This document shows, piece by piece, positions 9,103-18,160 of a stretch of DNA of 64,000 bases. This DNA comes from an uncultured Duncaniella sp. Its GTDB lineage: Bacteria > Bacteroidota > Bacteroidia > Bacteroidales > Muribaculaceae. The first letter of the stretch is position 1, and each line of letters opens with the position of its first letter. The stretch covers positions 10,564-74,563 of the forward strand of contig CAJULW010000002.1 of NCBI GenBank assembly GCA_910587515.1, read 5' to 3'. Under the pieces are notes generated by a model. The model was not told the DNA's origin, did not search any database, and saw only the letters and a list, made by a program, of their open reading frames with translations. Made by a program: the position numbers and the translations under genes.

Positions 9103-10324
9103 TTAACGTAGCCGGAACGGAGGTCTGACACTCCTTGATGATATAAAACCTGAAAACACACCCATCAAGACGACGACTCCGGATGTGACAATCACATCGG
9201 TCAGACGCAACACGCATGGGTAGGTCACAATTGACATCTGAGAGTGGTCTCCGCTAAGGGCTATGATGCCCAGATGTTGCTGCAAAAGGCAGAGCGCGAT
9301 ACCTATCGATATACCAATAATCCCTCCGGTGACGGCTACAAGTATACCTTGATAAAGAAATATCCTACGTATCATCCCGAGCGGGGCTCCGAGCGAACTG
9401 AGTATATGCAGGCTCTCTTCTTTCTCTATTATAAGCATCGAAAGAGACGAAAGTATATTGAACGACGCCATAACGAGCACGAACACAAGCATGAGAAATG
9501 TGACCCATTTCTCTATCGAGATCATACGGAAGGCATGAGACTGCTGACGCAGACGGTCAGCGACAATATACGAATCTCCAAGCCTGTCCTCAAGCGAAGA
9601 CACGACCAATCCTGCCGTGGATACGTCACTGACAGATTTCAATAGCTGAAGCCTCCGTTGTGTAGTCAAGCAACCTACGTGCGTTATGCAAGGGTATGAA
9701 AAGCATCCCGTTGTCAAGCTCCGCCTGATTGGTACGATATACTCCGCTCACGAGCAGAGTGTCGGTCGTAAACGCAGCCATCGGAAATGCCGGGTTGATA
9801 CGCCCGATGCGACGAGGGACGGTCAAAAGCAAGGTGTGCTCAGTGGACGGCCTCGCTCCAAGTTGAACGGCCGTGCCGACACTCAGCACCGCACACTTAT
9901 TATTATATGTATCGGCATTCATCTCTCCGTCTATCACAAGAGAGTTGATAGCCGAGATCTTGCCATAACCGACCGGGACACCTACGATATTTACCGGAGC
10001 CTGTACATCTCCATAGATAGCCAAAGCTTCACCGGTAATGGTCGGCAAAGCGACCTTCACCCCGTTTTCTTTACTGATCACAGAGGCAAGAGAATCCGCA
10101 TTGGAAATTACACGCCCGTTACGCGGTGTCACCTTGATATCGGGGTCAACCATCGACAGCCGTTCGGAAGCAAGATCCGAAAAACCGTTAAACACCGAAA
10201 GCACACATATCATGGCCATGGCGGCCACTGCTATACCGGCAATCGAAATATAGGATATGACGTTAACGGCCGTATGGCTCTTACGGGCCAAAAGATAGCG
10301 TATGGCAATCCTCAATGCTGGCAT
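9103..10324 (-). pseudogene. LolC/LolE (FtsX-family) ABC transporter permease, split by a frameshift
   Basis: The family forms the membrane part of lipoprotein-releasing or FtsX-type ABC machines. The first part (10324-9626) encodes a transmembrane segment (AVNVISYISIAGIAVAAMAMICVLSVFNG, residues ~20-48) and a periplasmic MacB-like domain, then stops after ASAIEICQ. The second part continues in the +1 frame from about SVSDVSTAGLVVSS. It carries three more transmembrane segments (around WVTFLMLVFVLVMASFNIL, GILVAVTGGIIGISIGIAL and VIVTSGVVVLMGVFSG). Removing one base between 9629 and ~9660 restores a 406-residue protein, the usual length. No homopolymer is present at the break. It may be a real mutation or a sequence error. 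It follows rbfA. Confidence 0.85.
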
Positions 10325-10409
10325 TCAGAAAGTGTGAAGCTATTTTTCGGTAACTTATGAATCATATCAGGCTCAAAGCCCGCACCGGATCTCAATGGCG
10401 ACCGGCTTT

Positions 10410-10745
10410 CTATTTGTTAAGAAGACTGTCTATATTATCTATATAGTCGAGCGAGTCATCTATATAAAATGTAAGCTCGGGACATTTTCTAAGCTGGAAA
10501 CGCACCCGTTGGGCAAGTTCATATCTTATTGTCTTGGCATTCTCGCATATGCTCTCAAGCAATTCCTGGGATTTTTCAGAAGGGAATATGGAGAGATACA
10601 CTTTGGCGACACTCAGATCGGGCGACACGCGAACGATACTCACCGACACAAGCGTGCCGTGGGTCTTGGCGGTCTGAATCCGGAATATCTCGCTCAGCTC
10701 CTTTTGAAGAAGCCTCGATATTTTTGCTTGACGGGTTGATTCCAT
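10410..10745 (-). CDS. rbfA: Ribosome-binding factor A
   Basis: Binds the 30S subunit during maturation of the 16S rRNA 5' end and is needed for cold growth in other bacteria. The protein is 111 residues with the small KH-like fold pattern: an N-terminal helix (STRQAKISRLLQKELSEIF), the strand pair LVSVSIVRVSPDLSVAKVYLS, and the ending RVRFQLRKCPELTFYIDDSLDYIDNID, in which LRKCPELTFYIDDS is diagnostic. It is first in the minus-strand group, 85 bp before the broken permease, an order common in Bacteroidales. Confidence 0.94.
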   Translation of the reverse strand: MESTRQAKISRLLQKELSEIFRIQTAKTHGTLVSVSIVRVSPDLSVAKVYLSIFPSEKSQELLESICENAKTIRYELAQRVRFQLRKCPELTFYIDDSLDYIDNIDSLLNK

Positions 10746-10782
10746 AAATTATTTTCAGTTTAAATGCCTCTATATTCAAAAC

Positions 10783-10822
10783 GTCCACCGGAACACAAAG
10801 TTTTATTCATGCTCCGGTGGAC
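10783..10822 (-). terminator. Terminator of serS
   Basis: GTCCACCGGA (10783-10792) pairs perfectly with TCCGGTGGAC (10813-10822). It begins 13 bp after the serS stop codon. On the minus strand the stem is followed by GTTTTGAA. Confidence 0.65.
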
Positions 10823-10834
10823 ATGTATCGTATT

Positions 10835-12106
10835 TCAGTCTATAATGTCGAAACCTGTATACTTCCGCAGACATTCCGGCACGACAATGCCTTCTGATGT
10901 CTGGTTATTCTCAAGGATGGCAGCCATTATGCGCGGCAAAGCAAGAGCCGACCCATTGAGCGTATGGCACAAATGTGTCTTTTTATCGTCACCACGGTAT
11001 CGACATTTGAGACGGTTGGCCTGATACGTCTCGAAATTTGACACAGATGACACCTCGAGCCAACGGCCTTGCGCAGCGGAATAGACCTCAAAATCAAATG
11101 TAATAGACGAAGTGAAACTCATATCGCCTCCGCATAGGCGCAGGATATGCCACGGAAGCCCCAGTGATTCAAGTAAACCTTGCACATGGTCTTTCATTTC
11201 CTCAAGAGCCGTATATGAATTCTCAGGCTTCTCTATTCGGACTATCTCCACCTTGTCAAACTGATGGAGGCGGTTGAGGCCTCGCACATCCTTGCCATAA
11301 GACCCGGCTTCGCGACGGAAACACGCAGAATACGCACAATTTTTTATCGGAAGCTGCTCCGCAGGGATGATGACATCCCTGTATATGTTAGTAACGGGAA
11401 CCTCGGCCGTAGGGATAAGGTAGAGTTTATCCTCATTGACAAGATACATCTGTCCCTCCTTGTCTGGCAACTGACCGGTTCCGTAGCCTGAAGCTTCGTT
11501 TACGACATAGGGAGGCTGTATCTCAAGATATCCCGCCTCTCCGGCGCGGTCAAGGAAGAACTGGATGAGGGCACGCTGCAAACGCGCTCCCTTTCCGACA
11601 TAGACAGGAAATCCAGGACCTGTGATCTTGACTCCAAGATCAAAGTTTATAATGTTGTATTTTTTCGCAAGTTCCCAATGCGGAAGGGCATCTGCGGGAA
11701 GTTCAGGCATAAGGCCACCGGTCTTCTCTACCACATTGTCCTCTGCGCTTTTCCCTTCAGGCACAGCGTCGCAAGGAATATTAGGCATTCCAAGAAGGAT
11801 ATCGCGGATAGAATTCTCCGCAACGGCAAGTCTGTCGGCTATCTCTTTTTGACGCGACTTGATCTCGGCTACATTCTTTTTCGCCTCCTCAGCCTCTTCG
11901 CGACGGCCTTCCTTCATCAGACGGCCTATCGAGTCAGCGTATTTTTTCAGCTCCGCAGCAAGCGTGTCGTTCTGATACTGAAGGTTTCGACGCTCTTCGT
12001 CAAAATCTATTACATCGTTTACGCCCTGCTTTCCGTCAAAGCCTTTGACAGCAAGACGCGCTATTATACGCTCGGGATTCTCTTTAATCTGCTGAAGTGT
12101 AAGCAT
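10835..12106 (-). CDS. serS: Seryl-tRNA synthetase
   Basis: Charges tRNA-Ser with serine in the cytoplasm. The protein has 423 residues, the normal bacterial length. The N-terminal long coiled coil that binds the tRNA arm spans ~residues 30-105 (rich in E, K, R, A: LAAELKKYADSIGRLMKEGRREEAEEAKK). The class II catalytic core follows, with GTGQLPDKEGQMYLV, LIPTAEVPVTN, the motif 2 stretch CAYSACFRREAGSYGKDVRG and the motif 3 stretch NGSALALPRIMAAILENNQ. It is the second gene after the YqeY-like gene (24 bp) and ends at a good hairpin terminator. Confidence 0.97.
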   Translation of the reverse strand: MLTLQQIKENPERIIARLAVKGFDGKQGVNDVIDFDEERRNLQYQNDTLAAELKKYADSIGRLMKEGRREEAEEAKKNVAEIKSRQKEIADRLAVAENSIRDILLGMPNIPCDAVPEGKSAEDNVVEKTGGLMPELPADALPHWELAKKYNIINFDLGVKITGPGFPVYVGKGARLQRALIQFFLDRAGEAGYLEIQPPYVVNEASGYGTGQLPDKEGQMYLVNEDKLYLIPTAEVPVTNIYRDVIIPAEQLPIKNCAYSACFRREAGSYGKDVRGLNRLHQFDKVEIVRIEKPENSYTALEEMKDHVQGLLESLGLPWHILRLCGGDMSFTSSITFDFEVYSAAQGRWLEVSSVSNFETYQANRLKCRYRGDDKKTHLCHTLNGSALALPRIMAAILENNQTSEGIVVPECLRKYTGFDIID

Positions 12107-12130
12107 CTGTTTCTATCTTTGAAAATCGTA

Positions 12131-12583
12131 TCAATTGTTTAACATTTCCTTTACTTTAGCCGAAATGACCTTACCGTCAGCTCGGCCGGCAAGCGTTTTG
12201 GACGCCACGCCCATCACCTTTCCCATTTCTTTAGGTGAAGTAGCACCAACTTCAGCGATTATTTTTTGAAGCTCGAGTGTAAGTTCTTCATCGGAAAGCT
12301 GCTTAGGCAGATATTCCTCTATAACGGCCGCCTCGGCGAGTTCGTTGTCACGGAGGTCAAGACGATTCTGCTCTTCATAAATCTGCGCTGTCTCGCGACG
12401 CTGCTTAGCCATCTTGGCCAGGATCTTCGTAGCGGCCTCGTCAGAAAGAGAACCGTCACCACCTTTAGCAGTCTTAGCTTCAAGAAATTCTTTCTTTATA
12501 CCACGGAGGGTTTCGAGGCGAACTTTTTCGCGTGCGAGCATCGCGCTCTTTATGTCAGCGGAAATTTTGTCAAACAAATCCAT
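12131..12583 (-). CDS. GatB/YqeY domain protein
   Basis: A small cytoplasmic protein of 150 residues resembling the tRNA-binding tail domain of GatB (the YqeY family). Its own function is not settled. It begins MDLFDKISADIKSAMLAREK and contains KVRLETLRGIKKEFLEAK, EEYLPKQLSDEEL and GKVMGVASKTLAGRADGKVI, all typical. It is read just before serS. A role in tRNA amidation or aminoacylation is guessed from family and neighbour only. Confidence 0.92.
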   Translation of the reverse strand: MDLFDKISADIKSAMLAREKVRLETLRGIKKEFLEAKTAKGGDGSLSDEAATKILAKMAKQRRETAQIYEEQNRLDLRDNELAEAAVIEEYLPKQLSDEELTLELQKIIAEVGATSPKEMGKVMGVASKTLAGRADGKVISAKVKEMLNN

Positions 12584-12896
12584 ATCCTGAATTTAATATA
12601 TCTCTAAATTTAACCTAAAAATTCTATGAATCAACTCAAATATCGATTATGATGATTTTTGAGACTATAGAAAATGACAATAATACATCTTCATCCCTGC
12701 AAAGTTACACAGAAATTTGGGTAATCCCACGAATTTTCGTAAAAAAGCGCATCACCTCCGGACTCTATACGCGATGCGTTTTCATACACTTTATCACTTT
12801 CCGGAATCTTTATGTTGTTATTTTATGATTTTTTCCTAAATTTGCGCAATACAAGTACCTATATTAATACCAATTTAATACCACAAAAATATTTCC
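12584..12896. other. Intergenic region between divergent yqeY-like gene and hut operon
   Basis: These 313 bp are AT-rich and hold no open frame that I can support. They contain a candidate promoter for the hut operon (12814-12844) and a -7-like element for the YqeY-like gene (TAACTTTG on the minus strand, 12707-12700). A loose inverted repeat lies between them (AAAAAGCGCATC at 12752-12763 against GCGATGCGTTTT at 12771-12782), which could be a regulator site or a hairpin. Confidence 0.6.
12814..12844 (+). promoter_or_regulatory. Candidate promoter of the hut operon
   Basis: GTTG (12814-12817), a 19-bp spacer and TAAATTTG (12837-12844) fit the Bacteroidota pattern TTTG-N19/21-TAnnTTTG. The leader before the ftcD ATG would be about 46 nt. 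Confidence 0.55.
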
Positions 12897-14603
12897 ATGA
12901 AGACACGTATCATCGAATGTGTCCCCAACTTCAGTGAGGGGCGTGACCGCAACGTGATAAAGTCAATCACCGACGCGATCGAAAGTGTAAAAGGCATCAA
13001 GCTGCTTGACGTCGATCCAGGTGAGGCGACAAACCGTACGGTAGTCACATTTGTCGGATCGCCAGAAGACGTGACAGAAGCCGCATTTCAAGGAGTGAAA
13101 CGCGCGTCCGAACTCATCGACATGCGCAACCACCATGGGGCGCATCCGCGCATGGGAGCGACAGATGTATGTCCGCTGATCCCCATCGCAGGCGTCACAC
13201 TTGAAGAATGCGCTGAATTGTCACGAAAACTCGCAAAACGTATCTCCGACGAACTTGAGATACCTACATATTGCTACGAATCGGCAGCCTTCATTCCTGA
13301 ACGAAAAAATCTCGCTGTCTGCCGCGCGGGAGAATACGAAGCTCTCCCTGAAAGAATGGGCGACCCCGCTAAAGGTTCTGACTTCGCCAACCGTCCTTTC
13401 GACGAAAAAATAGCTAAAACAGGAGCGACAGCCGTGGGAGCACGCGACTTCCTGATAGCAGTCAACTACAATCTGAACACCACATCGACACGACGCGCAA
13501 ACGCGATAGCGTTCGACGTTCGCGAAAAGGGACGTCCCATGCGTGAAGGAGGCAAGCCAAACGGCAAGCCGCTGAAAGACGAAAACGGCAAAACCATCAT
13601 GCAACCCGGAACCTTGAAGGCCACAAAGGCTATCGGATGGTTCATCGACGAATACGGCATCGCTCAGGTTTCAATGAACATTACCGATATTAGCGTCACA
13701 CCATTGCATGTAGCATTCGACGAAGTGTGTCGTGCGGCACAAGAGAGAGGCGTCAGGGTCACAGGCACTGAAATCGTCGGTCTCGTGCCGAAACGGACAC
13801 TAATTGAAGCAGGCCGCTACTTCCTCCACAAACAACAACGGTCTACAGGCATATCGGAAAGCGAGATCATACGCATCGCCATCAAATCAATGGGACTCGA
13901 CGAGCTCTCCCCATTCAATCCGGAAGAAAAGATCATCGAATATCTCGTCTCTCCCAAAAGTGAAGGCGTCAAACTCACAGCCATGACATGTGAAGGGTTC
14001 GCAGAAGAGACCGCGTCAGAATCACCGGCTCCCGGTGGAGGCTCTATTTCAGCCTACATGGGCGCTCTCGCTGCAGCACTCGGAACCATGGTAGCAAATC
14101 TTTCGTCACATAAAGCCGGATGGGACGAGCGTTGGAAAGAATTTTCAGACCAAGCCGACAAAGGACAGGAACTTATGCAACGGCTCCTACATCTCGTGGA
14201 CGAAGACACTGAAGCGTTCAACCGCATTATGGATGCTATAAAAATGCCCAAAGGATCGCAGGAAGAAAAAGAAGCACGCGCCAAAGCCATGGAAGAGGCC
14301 ACGCTCTACGCGACCCGCGTGCCTCTTTCAACTATGGAGGCCGCACTCGAGACATTCCCATTGCTCGAATCAATGGCACTTTCAGGCAACCCGGCTTCGG
14401 TAAGCGATGCCGGTGTCGGTGCGTTGGCCGCCCGTTCCGCTGTGCTCGGTGCGCAACTCAACGTCCGCATCAACGCGGCAGGACTTGAAAACCGTTCAGA
14501 AGCGGATCTGCTCACAGGCAAGGCGGAAAAAATCGCAGCCGAAGCAATCGCGGCCGAAGCCAAGGTTCTCAATATCGTAAACACAGTTCTCTCCAAAAAA
14601 TAA
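12897..14603 (+). CDS. ftcD: Bifunctional glutamate formimidoyltransferase / formimidoyl-THF cyclodeaminase
   Basis: Last steps of histidine breakdown: moves the formimino group of formiminoglutamate to tetrahydrofolate, releasing glutamate, then deaminates it to methenyl-THF. The protein is 568 residues. The N-terminal formiminotransferase half starts MKTRIIECVPNFSEGRD and contains MRNHHGAHPRMGATDVCPL. The C-terminal cyclodeaminase half (~residues 370-568) begins near SPAPGGGSISAYMGALAAAL and is mostly helical. Both domains are fused, as in animals and Bacteroidota. It is first in ftcD-hutU-hutH-hutI (18 bp to hutU). With this enzyme a separate formiminoglutamase (HutG) is not needed. Confidence 0.95.
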   Translation: MKTRIIECVPNFSEGRDRNVIKSITDAIESVKGIKLLDVDPGEATNRTVVTFVGSPEDVTEAAFQGVKRASELIDMRNHHGAHPRMGATDVCPLIPIAGVTLEECAELSRKLAKRISDELEIPTYCYESAAFIPERKNLAVCRAGEYEALPERMGDPAKGSDFANRPFDEKIAKTGATAVGARDFLIAVNYNLNTTSTRRANAIAFDVREKGRPMREGGKPNGKPLKDENGKTIMQPGTLKATKAIGWFIDEYGIAQVSMNITDISVTPLHVAFDEVCRAAQERGVRVTGTEIVGLVPKRTLIEAGRYFLHKQQRSTGISESEIIRIAIKSMGLDELSPFNPEEKIIEYLVSPKSEGVKLTAMTCEGFAEETASESPAPGGGSISAYMGALAAALGTMVANLSSHKAGWDERWKEFSDQADKGQELMQRLLHLVDEDTEAFNRIMDAIKMPKGSQEEKEARAKAMEEATLYATRVPLSTMEAALETFPLLESMALSGNPASVSDAGVGALAARSAVLGAQLNVRINAAGLENRSEADLLTGKAEKIAAEAIAAEAKVLNIVNTVLSKK

Positions 14604-14621
14604 AACCACCACAACAGAACT

Positions 14622-16643
14622 ATGACAAAAGAAGAGTTTCGCACGGTAGTAGCCGCCGGCATCCCTGATGCCCTCCCGGAACCGAGACTATACGATACCA
14701 CAGTAAACCACGCGCCAAAACGCAAACAGATTCTTTCAGACAAGGAAAAACGACTGGCAATCAAAAACGCCCTGCGCTACTTCCCATCACATCTCCACGG
14801 AGAACTCGCGGGAGAATTCGCACGCGAGCTTGACGAATACGGACGTATATATATGTACCGGTTCCGTCCTACATACGAGATGTACGCCAGACCCATCGAC
14901 GAATATCCCGCACGTTCACGACAGGCTGCCGCCATAATGATGATGATCCAGAACAATCTTGATCCACGTGTCGCGCAGCATCCCCACGAACTCATCACAT
15001 ATGGAGGCAACGGTGCTGTATTCCAAAACTGGGCACAATATCTTTTGGCGATGAAATATCTTTCAGAGATGACTGATAATCAAACGCTTGTGATGTATTC
15101 AGGCCATCCGCTCGGATTGTTCCCCTCTCATCCTGACGCACCCCGTGTCATCGTCACCAACGGAATGGTGATCCCCAACTATTCAAAACCCGACGACTGG
15201 GAACGGTTCAACGCCCTGGGTGTCTCTCAATACGGCCAGATGACAGCAGGCTCATACATGTACATCGGACCTCAAGGCATCGTACATGGAACTACCATCA
15301 CTGTCCTCAATGCTGGCCGCAAACGTCTTAAAGACGGACAACACGACTTAGGAGGCATGCTTTTCGTATCGGCCGGCCTCGGTGGCATGTCAGGCGCACA
15401 ACCCAAAGCCGGAAACATCGCAGGAGTGGTCAGCATAACCGCTGAAATAAACCCTAAAGCTGTAGAGACACGCCACAGCCAAGGTTGGGTCGACGAAGTA
15501 TACACCTCTCTTGACGAACTGATCGCTCGTACCAAGACAGCACGCGCTCAAAGCGAGGCCGTATCGCTCGCATATCAAGGCAACATCGTCGACCTTTGGG
15601 AGCGTCTTGCCGACGAAGGCATATCCGTCGATCTCGGTTCCGACCAGACATCGCTACACAATCCATGGGCCGGTGGCTATTATCCCGCAGGTCTGAGTTT
15701 CGAGGAGGCAAAAGCCATGATGGCCGACGATCCTGACGAATTCAAACGTCGCGTACAGGAATCTCTGCGCAGACAGGTTGCAGCGATCAACCGTCTGACA
15801 GACAATGGCATGTATTTCTTCGATTATGGCAACGCATTCCTCCTCGAATCGTCACGGGCAGGAGCCGATATAATGAAAGAAGACGGAACCTTCCGCTATC
15901 CTTCATACGTACAGGACATCATGGGTCCCGGATTTTTCGACTATGGTTTCGGTCCTTTCCGTTGGGTATGTACATCGGGCGACCCTGCGGATCTTGCGAA
16001 AAGCGACGCGATCGCGGCAAGCGTGCTCGAAGATATATTGAAAGAAGCTCCCGAAGAAATAAAAGGCCAGCTACGCGACAATATACACTGGATAAAAGAA
16101 GCCGGGCGCAACCATCTCGTGGTCGGCTCTCAAGCCCGTATACTTTATGCGGATTCGGAAGGACGCACAAAAATAGCACAGGCTTTCAACAATGCCATCG
16201 CAAAAGGAGAGATATCCGCGCCTATCGTACTCGGACGCGACCACCATGACGTTTCGGGAACGGATTCACCCTACCGCGAGACTTCCAATATCTACGACGG
16301 CTCTCAGTTCACAGCGGACATGGCTGTTCACAACGTCATAGGCGACTCATTCCGCGGAGCCACCTGGGTGTCAATCCACAACGGAGGCGGTGTTGGCTGG
16401 GGCGAAGTCATCAACGGAGGATTCGGCATGGTCATAGACGGCTCCGAGGACTCTGCGCGCCATATCGAAGAAATGCTACTCTGGGATGTCAACAACGGCA
16501 TAGCCCGTCGCAGCTGGGCTCGCAACAAAGGCGCGATATCCGCGATCAAACGCGAAATGGAACGCACACCGCTTCTCAAAGTGACTCTTCCAAATATAGC
16601 TGACGATTCAATCATCGAAAACGCGTTAAACAATCGCCTATAA
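14622..16643 (+). CDS. hutU: Urocanate hydratase (long form)
   Basis: Converts urocanate to imidazolone propionate with tightly bound NAD+ as electrophile. It has 673 residues, longer than the ~555 of many bacterial HutU proteins and close to the animal form. Characteristic stretches include ELITYGGNGAVFQNWAQYLL, YSGHPLGLFPSHPDAPR, GLGGMSGAQPKAGNIAG and SIHNGGGVGWGEVINGGFGM. QTSLHNPWAGGYYPAG is also conserved. It lies between ftcD and hutH in the same operon (34 bp to hutH). The gene is intact. Confidence 0.96.
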   Translation: MTKEEFRTVVAAGIPDALPEPRLYDTTVNHAPKRKQILSDKEKRLAIKNALRYFPSHLHGELAGEFARELDEYGRIYMYRFRPTYEMYARPIDEYPARSRQAAAIMMMIQNNLDPRVAQHPHELITYGGNGAVFQNWAQYLLAMKYLSEMTDNQTLVMYSGHPLGLFPSHPDAPRVIVTNGMVIPNYSKPDDWERFNALGVSQYGQMTAGSYMYIGPQGIVHGTTITVLNAGRKRLKDGQHDLGGMLFVSAGLGGMSGAQPKAGNIAGVVSITAEINPKAVETRHSQGWVDEVYTSLDELIARTKTARAQSEAVSLAYQGNIVDLWERLADEGISVDLGSDQTSLHNPWAGGYYPAGLSFEEAKAMMADDPDEFKRRVQESLRRQVAAINRLTDNGMYFFDYGNAFLLESSRAGADIMKEDGTFRYPSYVQDIMGPGFFDYGFGPFRWVCTSGDPADLAKSDAIAASVLEDILKEAPEEIKGQLRDNIHWIKEAGRNHLVVGSQARILYADSEGRTKIAQAFNNAIAKGEISAPIVLGRDHHDVSGTDSPYRETSNIYDGSQFTADMAVHNVIGDSFRGATWVSIHNGGGVGWGEVINGGFGMVIDGSEDSARHIEEMLLWDVNNGIARRSWARNKGAISAIKREMERTPLLKVTLPNIADDSIIENALNNRL

Positions 16644-16677
16644 AAACATCAATTCGAACTTATCCAATACGACAAAA

Positions 16678-18159
16678 ATGGTACATTATATAAGTCCCGA
16701 ACGTCTCACTATAGAGCGCGTCGGAGAAATAATCGAAAATCATATCCAGCTCGCGCTAAGTCAGGAATCGATCGACCGTATAAACCGCTGTAGAAAATAT
16801 CTTGACGACAAGATCAGCGAATGCGACCACCCAATATACGGCATCACGACTGGGTTCGGTTCGCTATGCAACATATCGATCGACAGCAACGACCTGTCGA
16901 AGCTACAGGAAAACCTTGTGATGTCACACGCTTGCGGCTGTGGCGACAAAGTTGACCCTACGATCGTAAAGATCATGCTGCTTACCAAAATCATGTCATT
17001 GTCATTCGGCAATTCCGGTGTACAGCTTTCAACGGTCGAACGTCTTGTTGATTTCTTCAACAATGATATACTCCCGGTCATCTACCAATTAGGCTCACTC
17101 GGAGCATCAGGAGACCTCGCCCCTCTTGCAAATATGTGTCTGCCGCTTCTCGGACTCGGCGAAGTGCTATACAAAGGAGAGATACGTCCAGCCTCCGAGG
17201 TTTTGCGTGAAAAAGGATGGGAACCTGTCAAATTGGTATCCAAGGAAGGTCTCGCATTGCTCAACGGCACACAATTCATGTCGTCGCACGCAGTCTTTGC
17301 CATACTCCGTGCACGTCGCCTGAGCCGCCTCGCTGACAAAATCGGAGCATTGTCGCTTGACGCGTTTGACGGACGTATCGAACCGTTCGGTGACGAAGTA
17401 AATGCCGTACGCCCCCATCCGGGACAACTTGCCACCGGACGCGCTGTACGCGCTTATCTTGAAGGGAGCGAACTTATATGCCAAAAGAAGAAACACGTTC
17501 AGGATCCCTATTCATTCCGGTGTATGCCTCAGGTCCACGGTGCGGTAAAAGACGCGCTTGACTATGTCGGCAATGTGATCGAAACCGAGATCAATAGTCC
17601 AACCGACAACCCGACAATCTTCCCCGAAGAGGATATAATTGTTTCCGCCGGAAACTTCCACGGTGAACCGATAGCCTTGCCTATGGACTATCTCGCTCTC
17701 GCAATAGCGGAACTCGGCAATATATCCGAACGCCGTGTCTACCGACTCATTTCCGGAGCCCGCGGACTGCCACCATTCCTTGTTGCGAATCCGGGGCTTA
17801 ACAGCGGCTTTATGATCCCTCAATACGCGGCTGCTTCAATTGTCAACCAATCAAAAGGCCTGTGTTGGCCTACAAGTTGCGATTCCATTCCGTCGTCGCA
17901 AGGCCAGGAAGACCATGTATCAATGGGAGGCAACTCAGCGACAAAACTTTGCCGTGTGGTCGACAACACCGAACGCGTGCTCGCTATCGAACTTTTCAAC
18001 GCTGCCCAAGCTTTGGAATTCCGCAGACCGCAACGTACTTCTCAGGAACTCGAAGCATGGCATGAGGCATACAGAAAATCCGTACCGTTTATCGATAATG
18101 ATACAGTAATGTCCCCGTACATTGCCGCATCTATTGAATTCTTACGTCAAAACCCTTGA
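16678..18159 (+). CDS. hutH: Histidine ammonia-lyase
   Basis: First step of histidine catabolism, giving urocanate and ammonia. The protein has 493 residues. The self-formed MIO cofactor comes from Ala143-Ser144-Gly145 in GSLGASGDLAPLANM. The active-site tyrosine loop YGITTGFGSL is at residues 54-63. SPTDNPTIF and QEDHVSMGGNSATK are further family motifs. The hutI ATG begins one base after this stop codon, so translation of the two is probably coupled. Phenylalanine ammonia-lyase is a relative, but the hut context settles the substrate. Confidence 0.96.
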   Translation: MVHYISPERLTIERVGEIIENHIQLALSQESIDRINRCRKYLDDKISECDHPIYGITTGFGSLCNISIDSNDLSKLQENLVMSHACGCGDKVDPTIVKIMLLTKIMSLSFGNSGVQLSTVERLVDFFNNDILPVIYQLGSLGASGDLAPLANMCLPLLGLGEVLYKGEIRPASEVLREKGWEPVKLVSKEGLALLNGTQFMSSHAVFAILRARRLSRLADKIGALSLDAFDGRIEPFGDEVNAVRPHPGQLATGRAVRAYLEGSELICQKKKHVQDPYSFRCMPQVHGAVKDALDYVGNVIETEINSPTDNPTIFPEEDIIVSAGNFHGEPIALPMDYLALAIAELGNISERRVYRLISGARGLPPFLVANPGLNSGFMIPQYAAASIVNQSKGLCWPTSCDSIPSSQGQEDHVSMGGNSATKLCRVVDNTERVLAIELFNAAQALEFRRPQRTSQELEAWHEAYRKSVPFIDNDTVMSPYIAASIEFLRQNP

Positions 18160-18160
18160 C

